Source: CAWBJP01 sp963789165 (GTDB lineage Bacteria; Actinomycetota; Acidimicrobiia; IMCC26256; BP-133). Taken from it: DNA of 64,000 nt. The notes below the pieces were generated by a model that did not search any database, was not told the origin of the DNA, and was given only the letters and a program-made list of their open reading frames with translations. This document shows, in pieces, positions 1-9,120 of this stretch. Location of the stretch: contig CAWBJP010000011.1 in NCBI GenBank assembly GCA_963789165.1, positions 1 to 64,000 on the forward strand. The letters run 5' to 3'. The translations under genes were made by a program, and so were the position numbers. Every line of letters begins with the position of its first letter. The stretch's first letter is position 1.

Positions 1-960
1 GGGGCCGCAGCCCTCATCCCCTCCCTCTCCGGCTCCATCTTCACCGACAACGCCTGGAGCACCCTGGGCCTGGGCTGGCTGGGTGCCTGCATCGTGCTCT
101 CTGGCTCGCCGGTCGCCGCCTCGTCGCTCACCCTGCTCGACGGTGGCGCCATCGACCGCTCTCAGGCTTTCACCATGTTGACCGGCTCCCGGCTCGGGGC
201 GTCTTTCGTGGTGCTGGTGGTCGGCGCCATCTACGCCGTACGGCGCAAGAGCGGCCGGAAGGCTCCGCTCTCCATCGGGATCATGTCCCTCACCATGACG
301 GTCTTCGCCTACCTGCCGGGGGCGGCCATCGGCTTCGCCCTGCTGCGGAGCGGCAGCCTCGACGGCCTACGGCTCTCCGCCCCGCCCCAACTCCTGTCGG
401 TGACGGACACGCTCTTCGGCTGGATCATCGACGCGGCCACGTCGACGGTTCCCGGCTGGGGTCTCTTCCCCCTCGGCCTCGGCGTTCTGCTCGTGGCCTT
501 CAAGGTCTTCGACAAGGTCCTGCCCGACCTCTCCGGAGAGAGTCTCCAGGAGCGGGGGACCGCCTGGTACCGCAAGCCGTGGGCCATGTTCGCCCTCGGG
601 TGCGCGGTGGCGTTCATGACGCTGTCGGTGTCGGTGGCGCTCACGCTCCTCGTCCCCCTGGTGGCCAAGGGCTACCTGAAGCGGGAGGAAGCCCTGCCCT
701 ACATTGCCGGGGCGAACATCACGACCCTGGCCGACACCCTGGTCGCCGCCATCCTCCTCGACAACCCGGACGCCGCCCGTGTCGTGCTCGCCGAGGTGAT
801 CGGCGTCACGGCCTGGACCCTGGTGCTCATCGGCCTCATGTACCCCGCCGTGCGGTCGGCGGCCATGCGCATCGCCCGGGAGACGGTGTCCTCCAAGCAG
901 CGGATGGCCCTGTTCCTGGCCGTCCTCTTCGCCGTCCCTGTCAGCCTCATCCTGATCTAG
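1..960 (+). CDS. Na/Pi-cotransporter-like membrane protein (5' end cut off by window)
   Basis: The frame is open from the first base, so the start lies outside the window; about 319 residues are visible. The protein is strongly hydrophobic with several membrane segments. Two short motifs resemble the paired conserved loops of Na+/phosphate symporters: SGSPVAASSLTLLDGG near the start and GANITTLADT in the second half, comparable to the QSSSA and GANIGTT motifs of NptA-type proteins. A role in sodium-coupled phosphate (or other anion) transport is inferred from these motifs only. The gene ends 16 bases before the converging stop of the ABC ATPase gene. Another ion-transporter-like family cannot be excluded. 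Confidence 0.6.
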   Translation, partial: GAAALIPSLSGSIFTDNAWSTLGLGWLGACIVLSGSPVAASSLTLLDGGAIDRSQAFTMLTGSRLGASFVVLVVGAIYAVRRKSGRKAPLSIGIMSLTMTVFAYLPGAAIGFALLRSGSLDGLRLSAPPQLLSVTDTLFGWIIDAATSTVPGWGLFPLGLGVLLVAFKVFDKVLPDLSGESLQERGTAWYRKPWAMFALGCAVAFMTLSVSVALTLLVPLVAKGYLKREEALPYIAGANITTLADTLVAAILLDNPDAARVVLAEVIGVTAWTLVLIGLMYPAVRSAAMRIARETVSSKQRMALFLAVLFAVPVSLILI

Positions 961-976
961 GGAGGCCGGGGCCAGG

Positions 977-2584
977 TCAGCGGCCCGGCCCGGAGCGGTG
1001 GACGGCCGCGGCCGAGGGGCCGAGGTAGGACTCGATCACCCGGGGGTGCTCGAGGACTTCGGTGGGCGTACCCCGGGCGATGACCTGGCCGAGTTCGAGG
1101 GCCACGACCTCGTCGGACACGGCGGCGATGAGCGGCATGTCGTGCTCGATGACCAGCATGGAGCAGCCCGTGTGGGCCTGCACCCGGCGCAGCAGCGGCC
1201 CGAGCGCCTCCGTCTCCCGCTGGGCCACACCGGCGGAGGGCTCGTCGAGGAGCACCACGGTGGGGTCCTGGGCCAGGATGCAGGCCAGCTCGACGATGCG
1301 CCGGCTGCCGCTGCTCAGCTCGCCCAGGAGCTTGTCCCGGAAGGCACCCAGTCCCATCAGCTCGATGAGGCCCTCGACGCGGGCGGCCACGTCGGCCTCC
1401 GACTCGTAGGAGGCGGGCAGGCGCAGGGCGGCGGCCACCATCTCCTTGGAGGCCAGGTGGCGCTCGAAGGCCACCGCGATCGTCTCCCAGGTGGTGAGGG
1501 ACGGGTAGAGGAGCGCCTCCTGGAACGACCGGCCCAGCCCCGCCCGGGCCCGCTCGTGGGGCGCCCAGCGGCTCACGTCCCGGCCCCGCAGCATCACCGC
1601 ACCCGCTTCGGTGGGCAGAAACCCCGAGATGCAGTCGAAGAGGGTCGTCTTGCCCGCCCCGTTCTGGCCGATGAGGCCGAGGATCTCGCCCTGGCGCAGG
1701 GTGAGGTCGACGCCGTCCACCGCCCGGATGCCTCCGAAGCGTTTCACCACTCCCCGGCATTCGAGCACGGGATCCCCCGAGAGGTCGCGGGGCTCGGGCG
1801 GCGTCGCGTCCCCATCGACGTGCTTTCCGTTCGGGGCCCGCAACGCGGGGGCGTCGGACCGGGTGATTCCCGGGATGAACACCGAGCGGAGCAGGTCGGG
1901 ACGGTCGAGGAGCTCGGCGGTGGGGCCACTGAAGCGCACCTCGCCCTTCTCCATGAACACGGCCCGCTTGGCCAGGTTGAGGGCCACGTTCACGGACTGC
2001 TCCACCACCACCACCGTGACCCCGGACCGGTGGACGTCCCGCAGGACGTCGAGGAGATGGGCCACGACCGTGGGAGCGAGACCGAGGGAGAGCTCGTCGA
2101 CGAGGAGGAGCCGGGGCCGGCCCATCAGCGTCTGGGCCAGGGCCAGCATCTGCTGCTCGCCGCCGGAGAGGTTGGCCGCCGGTTGGTCCAGGCGCACGGC
2201 CAGCAGGGGGAACATGTCGAGCACCTCGGCCCGGGCCGCGGCCAGACGGTCCCGATCGCCCCGGTAGAGCCAGCCGGCCAGCCGCAGGTGATCGTCCACG
2301 CTGAGCCCGGGAAAGACGCCCCGCCCGCCGGGCATGAGGGCCATCCCGGCCCGGGCCAGCGACTCCGCCGATCGCCCGGTGACGTTGCCGCCGGCGAACT
2401 CCACCGTCCCGGCCATGGGCGTGACGAGGCCGGCCACGGCCTTGAGGAGCGTGGACTTGCCCGCGCCGTTGGTGCCGAGGAGGGCGACCAGCTCGCCTTC
2501 GGCCACCTCGAAGTCCACCCCGAAGAGGACCTGCACCGGCCCGTAGCCGACGTCCAGGGCGCGACAGGACAGGATCGGGGTCAC
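977..2584 (-). CDS. Fused LivF-LivG-type ABC transporter ATPase
   Basis: One 535-residue protein carries two complete ABC ATPase domains. Domain 1 is LivF-like: Walker A GTNGAGKS at about 37-44, signature LSGGEQQ near 139, Walker B ending LLLVDE. Domain 2 is LivG-like: Walker A GQNGAGKT at about 306-313, signature LSSGSRR. They are joined by a polar linker (about 240-272). In most bacteria these are two genes. The GTG start at 2584 overlaps the permease stop by four bases (GTGA), implying translational coupling. Together with the fused permease and the binding protein it should form a branched-chain amino acid/amide-type (HAAT) importer. The real substrate cannot be read from the sequence. 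Confidence 0.93.
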   Translation of the reverse strand: MTPILSCRALDVGYGPVQVLFGVDFEVAEGELVALLGTNGAGKSTLLKAVAGLVTPMAGTVEFAGGNVTGRSAESLARAGMALMPGGRGVFPGLSVDDHLRLAGWLYRGDRDRLAAARAEVLDMFPLLAVRLDQPAANLSGGEQQMLALAQTLMGRPRLLLVDELSLGLAPTVVAHLLDVLRDVHRSGVTVVVVEQSVNVALNLAKRAVFMEKGEVRFSGPTAELLDRPDLLRSVFIPGITRSDAPALRAPNGKHVDGDATPPEPRDLSGDPVLECRGVVKRFGGIRAVDGVDLTLRQGEILGLIGQNGAGKTTLFDCISGFLPTEAGAVMLRGRDVSRWAPHERARAGLGRSFQEALLYPSLTTWETIAVAFERHLASKEMVAAALRLPASYESEADVAARVEGLIELMGLGAFRDKLLGELSSGSRRIVELACILAQDPTVVLLDEPSAGVAQRETEALGPLLRRVQAHTGCSMLVIEHDMPLIAAVSDEVVALELGQVIARGTPTEVLEHPRVIESYLGPSAAAVHRSGPGR

Positions 2585-4686
2585 CGCCGCAGCGCTCCGG
2601 CCAGGAGGTCCACCTCGTCCTCGGGATGGTCGTCCTCCGAGCCCGGTTCGGGGCGGCGGTCGGCCACCAGGGACGGCACCAGGATTCCCCGGCGCCGCGC
2701 CACGGCCCGCAGGTAGGCGTCGCGCAGGCGCGTGGCGGCCTGACCCAGCCCGCCGGGCAGGATGAGCAGCACGACGAGCAGGCCACCGCCCGTCACCAGC
2801 AGGCGGTAGGCGGGACTCACCACCTGCTCGAGACCCCTGAGGGCGAACACCCCGAGGAGCACGCCGCCCACTGAGGACAGGCCGCCGATCACGGCCATGG
2901 AGAAGATCTCCAGGCTCTGGACCGGTTGGTAGCTGCCGACCCGGGCGCCGTGGAGGACCACCACATGCAGCGCCCCGGCGATCCCCGCCAGCACCCCGGA
3001 GAAGACGAAGCCGGAGAGGATCACGGCCGTGGTGGGGACCGAGGCGGCTTCGGCGGCCCGGCGGTTGTCCCGCGCCGCCAGCAGGACCCGCCCCGCTCGG
3101 GACCGGCGGACCCCCCGGGCGGCGAGCACGAACAGGCCCAGGAAGACGAGGCAGACGAAGTACATGGTGCGGGCGTTCTCGAGCGGGAAGCGTTGCCACA
3201 GGACGCCGCGGTTGATGTTCTGGGGGATCCAGGCATCGAAGTAGGTCGGGTTCAGGAAGTAGCTGTCCAGGGCGATGGCGAAGGCCAGGGTGGTCACGGC
3301 CAGGAACAGGCCCCGGATCCGCAGCGCGGGGAGGCCCACCAGCAGGGCGACGACGCCGCCCACCACGCCGGCGGCCAGCATGGCCACGAAGAAGTCGATG
3401 TCCCAGCGCGACACCAGGTTGCCGGCGGCCACCGCGCCCACGCCCACGATGGCGAACTGACCCAGGCTGATGTGGCCGCCCCAGCCGGTCAGCACCACCA
3501 GCGAGATGCCCACCATCCCCCACACCAGACCGAGGGCCAGGAGGGTGGTGGTGCTCGGCCCGTACACGAAGGGGGCAAAGAAGGCGACGGCCACCCCCAC
3601 CGCCACCAGGGCGGCCCGCACCCAGCGCACCTCGGGGAGCCGGCGCAGCTCGGTGGGGACGGGCCGGGCCACGGCCACCTCGGACCAGGCCGCCTGCTCC
3701 TCGGTGCCCCGCCCCACCCGCTCCCGCCCGGCCAGGAGGCCGAGGAGGATCACGATGAGGAAGACGAGGTCGGCGGCGGAGGGGACGTTGCCGTTCCACA
3801 GCACGAGCTGTTCGATCACGCCGAGCGCGGCGCCGGCCAGGAAGGCGACCGGCAGTGACTCCATGCGGGCCAGCACGGCGGCGGCCAGGGCGGGCAGGAG
3901 CAGGGTCGGGCCGGCCAGCCCTCCGGGGGTCGAACCGGCGAAGGGCGCCTTGAGGATGAAGGTGAGGGCCGACAGGCCCCCGGCCACCACCCACACCAGG
4001 GTGGAAAGGCGCCGGACGGGGATGCCGAGGAGGCGGGCCCGGTCGTTGTTCTCGGCCGCCGCTCGCATGGCCACGCCGGCGTCGGTCCGGTTGAGGAACC
4101 AGGCCAGGACGGCGATCACGATGGGGACCGAGACCATGATGAGGACGTGGCTGCCGGTGAGTTTCACCGGTTCCACCGTGATGCTGATGTCGTTGTCGAT
4201 GGGGGTCACGAAGCCACCGAGCGGCGTCGCCCGGCCGCCGAACCAGGTGGGCAGGAACAGCTCCACCCCGGAGAGGACCTGGGCCAGGCCGATGGTGGCC
4301 ACGGTGAGGACCAGGCGGGAGGAGCGGGCGAAGCGGCGGATGACGGCCACCTCGACCAGGCCGCCGACGGCCATCCCGCACACCACCCCGGCGACCATGG
4401 CGGCGAAGTAGTTCCAGTCCTTCTGGAGGAACAGGTTGACAGCCACCAGGCCCGCCACGCCCCCGATGGAGCCGTAGGCGAAGTTCACGATCCGGTTGGT
4501 GCGGTAGATGAGCACGAGCCCGATGGCCAGCAGGCCGGTGGCGTCGCCCAGCACCAGGCCGGTGAGGACCACACCCAGGGGTGCTCCCTTGGGCAGGATC
4601 AGGCCGGCCAGACCCCAGGCGGCGACGACGGCCACGGCCAGCAGGCTCCACCGGGCGGGGCGGCTATCCGGCCAGAACCGCCTCAC
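2581..4686 (-). CDS. Fused LivH-LivM-type ABC permease
   Basis: This 701-residue protein holds both permease halves of a HAAT importer. The N-terminal half has the LivH signature (YRTNRIVNFAYGSIGG). The C-terminal half has the LivM signature (WGGHISLGQFAIVG, then LPALRIRGLFLAVTTLAFA). Each half is hydrophobic with many membrane helices; a charged cytoplasmic linker near residues 315-350 joins them and a charged tail ends the protein. I chose the GTG at 4686, seven bases after the binding-protein stop; an open frame continues upstream, but that stretch is arginine/proline-rich and overlaps the binding-protein gene. The stop overlaps the ATPase GTG. With each pair of subunits fused, the four membrane and ATPase domains need only two polypeptides. 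Confidence 0.92.
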   Translation of the reverse strand: MRRFWPDSRPARWSLLAVAVVAAWGLAGLILPKGAPLGVVLTGLVLGDATGLLAIGLVLIYRTNRIVNFAYGSIGGVAGLVAVNLFLQKDWNYFAAMVAGVVCGMAVGGLVEVAVIRRFARSSRLVLTVATIGLAQVLSGVELFLPTWFGGRATPLGGFVTPIDNDISITVEPVKLTGSHVLIMVSVPIVIAVLAWFLNRTDAGVAMRAAAENNDRARLLGIPVRRLSTLVWVVAGGLSALTFILKAPFAGSTPGGLAGPTLLLPALAAAVLARMESLPVAFLAGAALGVIEQLVLWNGNVPSAADLVFLIVILLGLLAGRERVGRGTEEQAAWSEVAVARPVPTELRRLPEVRWVRAALVAVGVAVAFFAPFVYGPSTTTLLALGLVWGMVGISLVVLTGWGGHISLGQFAIVGVGAVAAGNLVSRWDIDFFVAMLAAGVVGGVVALLVGLPALRIRGLFLAVTTLAFAIALDSYFLNPTYFDAWIPQNINRGVLWQRFPLENARTMYFVCLVFLGLFVLAARGVRRSRAGRVLLAARDNRRAAEAASVPTTAVILSGFVFSGVLAGIAGALHVVVLHGARVGSYQPVQSLEIFSMAVIGGLSSVGGVLLGVFALRGLEQVVSPAYRLLVTGGGLLVVLLILPGGLGQAATRLRDAYLRAVARRRGILVPSLVADRRPEPGSEDDHPEDEVDLLAGALRR

Positions 4687-4693
4687 CGTGACG

Positions 4694-6418
4694 TCACGGT
4701 GAGAAGACGGCCGGATCGCCCGCCGGCCACTGGCCGGGGCGGTAGCGCTTGCCCGGCTCGGACTCCACGTAGGCGCCCTTCTCCCCGTTCTGCGCCGACG
4801 TCTTGTCGGGGTCCCACCAGATCTCGCGGGCGTCGACGGTGGGGGTGTAACGGCCGGGGGTGAAGTCCCAGGTCCCCGCCAGGCCGGTGCCACCGGGGTA
4901 GGCGAGCATGCCCGCCTCGAAAGTGTCCGGGGTCAGGCCGGGGCCGGCCATGTGGAGCCCCAGCGCCAGCAGGTACATCTGGTAGTAGAGGACGTCGACC
5001 AGGGGCGACGGCTCTTCGCTCGGCCTCATGACCTTGAAGGCGGAGTAGCCCAGCGTGCTCCGTAGTGGCTGCGTCGGGCCGAGGAAGCTGACGCCGAAGG
5101 CCCGGGACCATTGGTCCTGCTGGTACAGCTGGCCGAGGACGTCGATATCGACCAGCGCCGCTCCGGTGATGATCCACTCGGGCTGGTAACCCTGCTCCTC
5201 GGCCTTGGCGGTGAGGAAGATGGGAAAGGCCGGGTCGCATCCGCAGATGACCGACGTGATGCCCTCGGAGCGGAGCTTGGCGATGACGCTGGCCGCCTGG
5301 TTGGAGAGCGTGCCGAAGTCGAGCTTGTACTTGATGTTGACCTGGGTGGGGTTGCCCGCGGCCCGGGCCACCCGCTCGCCCGCCTCCACGCACTGCTGGT
5401 ACCAGGGGTTCTCGGGGGCGATGACAGCGAAGGTCCGGGGCTTGCCGTTCAAGGTGCCGCCCGCGTGGGCCGCCGGCCGGCCCGTGAGGCGCTTCAGCCG
5501 GTAGTCGGTGACCGACTGCTGGATGAAGGTGCAGTCGGTGGCCGGGCTCCACACGTAGGGGCGGCGTTCCGCCATCCACTCCTGGGACATGTAGGGGGCC
5601 CCGAAGTTCACGACGCCCCGGCGGGCCAGCGCGTCGCCGAAGGGAGCGGTGAAGCCGTTGAGTTCGGCGAAGGCCTTGAGCTCCTCGGCCACGGTGATGG
5701 CGTCGGCCTCGACCTCCTCCTGGCCACCGCCCTGGATCTCGTTGGTGAAGGAGCCCTTCCCGTCGAAGAAGGCGAGCTTGAGCTTGCGCCCGTAGAGCTG
5801 GAAGCGGGAGTTGAAGTAGTCGGCCAGGCCGGCCATGGTCCGCTTGACCTCCTCCGGGTCGATCCGGAAGGTGGATGCGGGGCCCTTGTCGGAGGGGGCC
5901 TGGGAGAAGTCGGGGAGGCCGCCGATGCGGGCCGAGACCAGGATGTCGGTGGCGCTCACGCCGCGGGTGGTGGCGCCACCGTTGTCACCCGAGAAGGTCA
6001 GGCAGGGCGGCGAGTAGGGATCGTTGGGGACCTGGAGCGCACGGTTGGCGCAGGGCTGCACGCCGGGCCCGACATTGGTTGCCGCGGTGCCTCCGCCCCG
6101 TCCCGGGACCGGGGCGGCTGAGCCCGGTCCGGCGGCCGACGGACCGGTGGCGGCTCCAGTCCGCGCGCTCCCGGCCGGACGGGCCTGGCCCGCGGTGCCG
6201 GTGGCGCCGGCGGGGCTGGTCGCCGCTCCGGTGGTGGAGCCGTCAGGGGTGGGAGCGGCTCCCTCCGGGGCTTGGGTGGCGCCGGGCTGGTCGATCCGCC
6301 CGGCGGCGGGGACGGTCCGGACCTCGGTGCCCACGGTGGGGACGAAGGCGGCCATGAGGCAGAACAGGAGGGCGAAGGCGAGGAGCGGCCCGTAACCCCG
6401 CAGGAGCCGTGTCCTCAA
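4694..6418 (-). CDS. ABC transporter substrate-binding protein (type 1 periplasmic fold)
   Basis: This 574-residue exported protein belongs to the family of receptors for branched-chain amino acids, amides and urea. It has an N-terminal hydrophobic segment (about residues 9-30), then roughly 90 residues rich in Pro, Ala, Gly and Thr that look like a wall-spanning linker, then the binding domain. No lipobox cysteine follows the hydrophobic segment, so a signal anchor or ordinary signal peptide is more likely than a lipoprotein. The TTG start at 6418 overlaps the upstream stop (TTGA), a four-base coupling overlap; a further seven-base gap leads to the permease. Ligand unknown. Confidence 0.85.
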   Translation of the reverse strand: MRTRLLRGYGPLLAFALLFCLMAAFVPTVGTEVRTVPAAGRIDQPGATQAPEGAAPTPDGSTTGAATSPAGATGTAGQARPAGSARTGAATGPSAAGPGSAAPVPGRGGGTAATNVGPGVQPCANRALQVPNDPYSPPCLTFSGDNGGATTRGVSATDILVSARIGGLPDFSQAPSDKGPASTFRIDPEEVKRTMAGLADYFNSRFQLYGRKLKLAFFDGKGSFTNEIQGGGQEEVEADAITVAEELKAFAELNGFTAPFGDALARRGVVNFGAPYMSQEWMAERRPYVWSPATDCTFIQQSVTDYRLKRLTGRPAAHAGGTLNGKPRTFAVIAPENPWYQQCVEAGERVARAAGNPTQVNIKYKLDFGTLSNQAASVIAKLRSEGITSVICGCDPAFPIFLTAKAEEQGYQPEWIITGAALVDIDVLGQLYQQDQWSRAFGVSFLGPTQPLRSTLGYSAFKVMRPSEEPSPLVDVLYYQMYLLALGLHMAGPGLTPDTFEAGMLAYPGGTGLAGTWDFTPGRYTPTVDAREIWWDPDKTSAQNGEKGAYVESEPGKRYRPGQWPAGDPAVFSP

Positions 6419-7977
6419 GGGATGCTCCGGGCGGCGCGCCGGAGGTGGAGGGCGTCCGCCGCCGCCAGGGCCAGGACGGCCAGCAGTCCGATGGCGCCCA
6501 CGGCCAGGGCGGCACCGCCCGTGTCACCGGCCAGCCGCCGGGACGTCGGGCCTCCGGCCGGTTGGACGAAGGCGATCTCGGGCGCGGCCGGCCCCGGGGC
6601 CGTAGCCGGGGCCGCCGACTGGAGTGGGGGCGCGAACCCGTAGGCGGGCAGGACCGAGGGCTCGGCGGGGAGCGGGGCGGCCAGAAGGTCCCTGGGAAGC
6701 GCCGGGAGCGGCTCGGCGCTCGCCGGGAACTCCGGTGCCGGCGCCCCGAACGGATCGCCCAGCGGACCGTCGAAGGGATTGTCGTACCGGGTGCCCTCGG
6801 TGGTGGCCGACACGCCGCCGACGTCGAAGCTGATGCCGCCCGACCCCGAGGCGATGGAGGCGGCGACGTCGGCCACCAGGATGGCGGCGCCGAGATCGCA
6901 GGAGAAGGACAGGAGCGCGTCGACCAGGGGGTCACGGACGGGTTGGAACGCACCCAGGGCTGGACCGAGGGTGGCGCGACCCAACGGTGAGTCGGAGAGG
7001 CGCAACGTCAGGGGGCTGACCCGTACGACGCCGTCCTCCTTCTCCACCGTGGGGGCCACCAGGGCCAGGCCGGTGGGCGCCAGAGCGGTGTTGACGGCGG
7101 CGAAGGGATCGCCGTCGCCGGCGCCCGGGGGCAGCCCGGGGAGCGGCGTCTCGCCCACCCTCACCCGTCCAAAGGAGAACGTCCCCTCGGCCTCGGCGCC
7201 CTCGCCGCTGCGCTGGGTCGCCTCCCAGCGCACGCCTTCGAAGACGACCAGCCCCTTCAGGATGTCCAGGGTGCCCATGGTCACGACGGCGTGGGCGAGA
7301 CGGGTCTTACCGTCCACGACCCCGGCCCGGGACTCGGCCCGGGCCGCGGTGACGTCCACCAGATCAACGGCCCCGAGGCGGCCCTCGACGGTGGTGGCCC
7401 GGGCGGAGGGGTCGTCGGTGGCGACCACTTCCTGCTCGGACCCGGCGGCGTGTACGGGGCTGCCCGCGGGCGAGGCGAACTGCTGCGCCTGCCGGCCCGC
7501 TTCGCTGTCCTTGTCGTCGGAGTTGATTTTGATGGTGGAGATGAACGGGTTCTGGGTGATGGGATTGGGCGGGCTGGCGCCGCCGCCCCCTCCTCCTCCG
7601 CCGCCGCCGCCTCCTCCGCCGCCGGGGGCCCGCCCTCCGCAATCGGCGGTGGGGGAGGGGGCGTCGGTCGGGATGTGACCGGCGACGGACGAGGCCTCGG
7701 CCCGCAGCCCCTGGTAGCTGGCGCTGGCCCGCCCGATGCTCACCGGCAGCGTGAGGCCACCGGTGCGGGGCACGACCTCGAAGATGTTGGCCCGGGCCCG
7801 GCCGCTCCCGGCGACGAAGTCTTCGCCCGCCCCGGCCCGGACGGGGAGCAGGCTCACGGCCAGCACGGCGAAGAGGCCGAGACCCGTGAGGCGCCGGCGC
7901 CGCCAGGTGGTGGATGTCGTCAAGAGTGGCTGCCCCCAGGCTCGGTTTGGGGCGTTTTGCACCGAGCGTGAACCCAT
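6415..7977 (-). CDS. Exported glycine-rich protein coupled to the ABC importer
   Basis: I do not recognise the family. A basic N-terminus and hydrophobic segment (LTGLGLFAVLAVSLL) form a signal peptide. A run of about 15 glycines follows near residue 125. A long domain rich in small residues and beta-prone stretches follows, and the C-terminus ends in a membrane helix (about 490-510) with a short basic tail, so the protein is probably anchored facing outward. It is the first gene of the transporter operon and its stop overlaps the binding-protein start, which argues for a joint function such as a surface scaffold or capture partner. The start is uncertain: ATG 7977 or an internal TTG at 7923 just ahead of the signal peptide. 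Confidence 0.7.
   Translation of the reverse strand: MGSRSVQNAPNRAWGQPLLTTSTTWRRRRLTGLGLFAVLAVSLLPVRAGAGEDFVAGSGRARANIFEVVPRTGGLTLPVSIGRASASYQGLRAEASSVAGHIPTDAPSPTADCGGRAPGGGGGGGGGGGGGGGASPPNPITQNPFISTIKINSDDKDSEAGRQAQQFASPAGSPVHAAGSEQEVVATDDPSARATTVEGRLGAVDLVDVTAARAESRAGVVDGKTRLAHAVVTMGTLDILKGLVVFEGVRWEATQRSGEGAEAEGTFSFGRVRVGETPLPGLPPGAGDGDPFAAVNTALAPTGLALVAPTVEKEDGVVRVSPLTLRLSDSPLGRATLGPALGAFQPVRDPLVDALLSFSCDLGAAILVADVAASIASGSGGISFDVGGVSATTEGTRYDNPFDGPLGDPFGAPAPEFPASAEPLPALPRDLLAAPLPAEPSVLPAYGFAPPLQSAAPATAPGPAAPEIAFVQPAGGPTSRRLAGDTGGAALAVGAIGLLAVLALAAADALHLRRAARSIP
7941..7966. repeat. Short inverted repeat at the 5' end of the glycine-rich protein gene
   Basis: CTCGGT (7941-7946) is repeated inverted as ACCGAG (7961-7966). 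Between them is GGCGTTTTGCACC, whose first 12 bases recur inside the longer inverted repeat at 31049-31085. It may be a small regulatory hairpin or a chance palindrome; it falls in or just upstream of the coding region depending on which start is used. Confidence 0.35.
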
Positions 7978-8087
7978 CGTACCGACGCAAGTTACCGCTC
8001 GGAAAGGCAGGCGCCCCTCGGGCGTCCCCCGTGGGTACCCCCCGACGGGGGATGTTGCTCGCGGGCCCTGTCTCTACCGTTTCGTCG

Positions 8088-9077
8088 ATGCCGGACAAGC
8101 AGATTGCCATCGAGCGCGCGTGGCGCCGACCAGAGCAGAGCACCCGCCCGATCATGCTCGCCATCGCGGGCGACTCGGCGTCGGGGAAGACCACGTTGAC
8201 CAAGGGGCTCGTCGAGGCCCTGGGGTCGGACCGCATCACGGCCATCTGTGTGGACGACTACCACCGCTACGACCGCGCCGAACGCAAGGGACTGTCCTTC
8301 ACTCCGTTGCACCCGTCGTGCAACTACATCGAGGTGATGGAGCAGCATCTCCAGCTCCTCGCCCTCGGCCAACCCATCCTCAAACCCGTCTACAACCACA
8401 AGCACGGGACCCTCGATCGTCCAGTCCTGGTGGAACCTCGGGAATTCGTCATCGCGGAGGGTCTGCTGCCGCTGCACAGCCGGCTGGCCCGGGCGTGCTT
8501 CGACGTGACCGTGTATCTCGATCCGCCCGAGGCCATCCGCCAGGACTGGAAGATCTCCCGGGACACGGGGAAGCGGGGCTACACCCCCGAGCAGGTGATG
8601 GAGGAGATGGGCCGGCGGGAGCCGGAGTCGGCGGCCTTCATCCGGCCCCAGCGGTCCCACGCCGACATCGTGGTGCGGTTCTCGCCTATCGAGGAGCGGG
8701 GCGAGACGGCGGCCGACCCGCTCTCGGCCTACGTCCTGCTGCGCCCCACCATCGGCCACCCCGACCTGGCCTCCGTGCTCTCCGACGACACCCGGTCGGC
8801 CATCCACCTCAAGCTCATGCGCGACGAGGACTCCAAGCCGGTCGACGCGCTCCACGTCCACGCCTACGCCGACCGGCCCATGACCACCCGGGTGGAGGAG
8901 GCCATCTGGCGGGAGCTGCCCACCGGCGACCCGCTGCCCTGCGGTCTCGGCCGGCTGAACGACGGCGAGGCGCGCAGCGACCCGCTGGCCATCGTGCAGC
9001 TCCTGTTGCTCTTCCATCTCTTCGCCGCCCGCGGCCAGTCCGTCCCCGACGCCGTCGTGGCCGCGAGCACCAGCTGA
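8088..9077 (+). CDS. Phosphoribulokinase-family kinase
   Basis: This 329-residue P-loop kinase resembles the plant/cyanobacterial-type phosphoribulokinase, which phosphorylates ribulose 5-phosphate with ATP to ribulose 1,5-bisphosphate. Visible features: P-loop GDSASGKTT near residue 26, ICVDDYHRYDRAERK with the catalytic acid, a YNHKHGTLDRP loop, FVIAEGL, and a YLDPPEAIRQDWKISRD region. The P-loop cysteine used for redox control in chloroplast enzymes is absent (Ser-Ala-Ser instead). No RuBisCO gene is in the window, so a Calvin-cycle role is unproven; a uridine-kinase-like activity is the alternative. A TACCGT box at 8075-8080 lies only 7 bases upstream, which suggests a very short or absent leader. 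Confidence 0.8.
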   Translation: MPDKQIAIERAWRRPEQSTRPIMLAIAGDSASGKTTLTKGLVEALGSDRITAICVDDYHRYDRAERKGLSFTPLHPSCNYIEVMEQHLQLLALGQPILKPVYNHKHGTLDRPVLVEPREFVIAEGLLPLHSRLARACFDVTVYLDPPEAIRQDWKISRDTGKRGYTPEQVMEEMGRREPESAAFIRPQRSHADIVVRFSPIEERGETAADPLSAYVLLRPTIGHPDLASVLSDDTRSAIHLKLMRDEDSKPVDALHVHAYADRPMTTRVEEAIWRELPTGDPLPCGLGRLNDGEARSDPLAIVQLLLLFHLFAARGQSVPDAVVAASTS

Positions 9078-9120
9078 GCGTCACCGGAACGGAGACGCGC
9101 CGGCAGTAGCCTCCAGGGGG

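Noticed and set aside
977..4651. A very long minus-strand open frame covering the ATPase and permease genes
   Set aside because: Only the part from 2584 down is real; above it the frame is a Gly/Arg/Pro-rich shadow of the permease gene.
7570..7625. Poly-C/G-rich stretch as a structured RNA or slippage hotspot
   Set aside because: It encodes the polyglycine run of the exported protein in frame; no frame break there.
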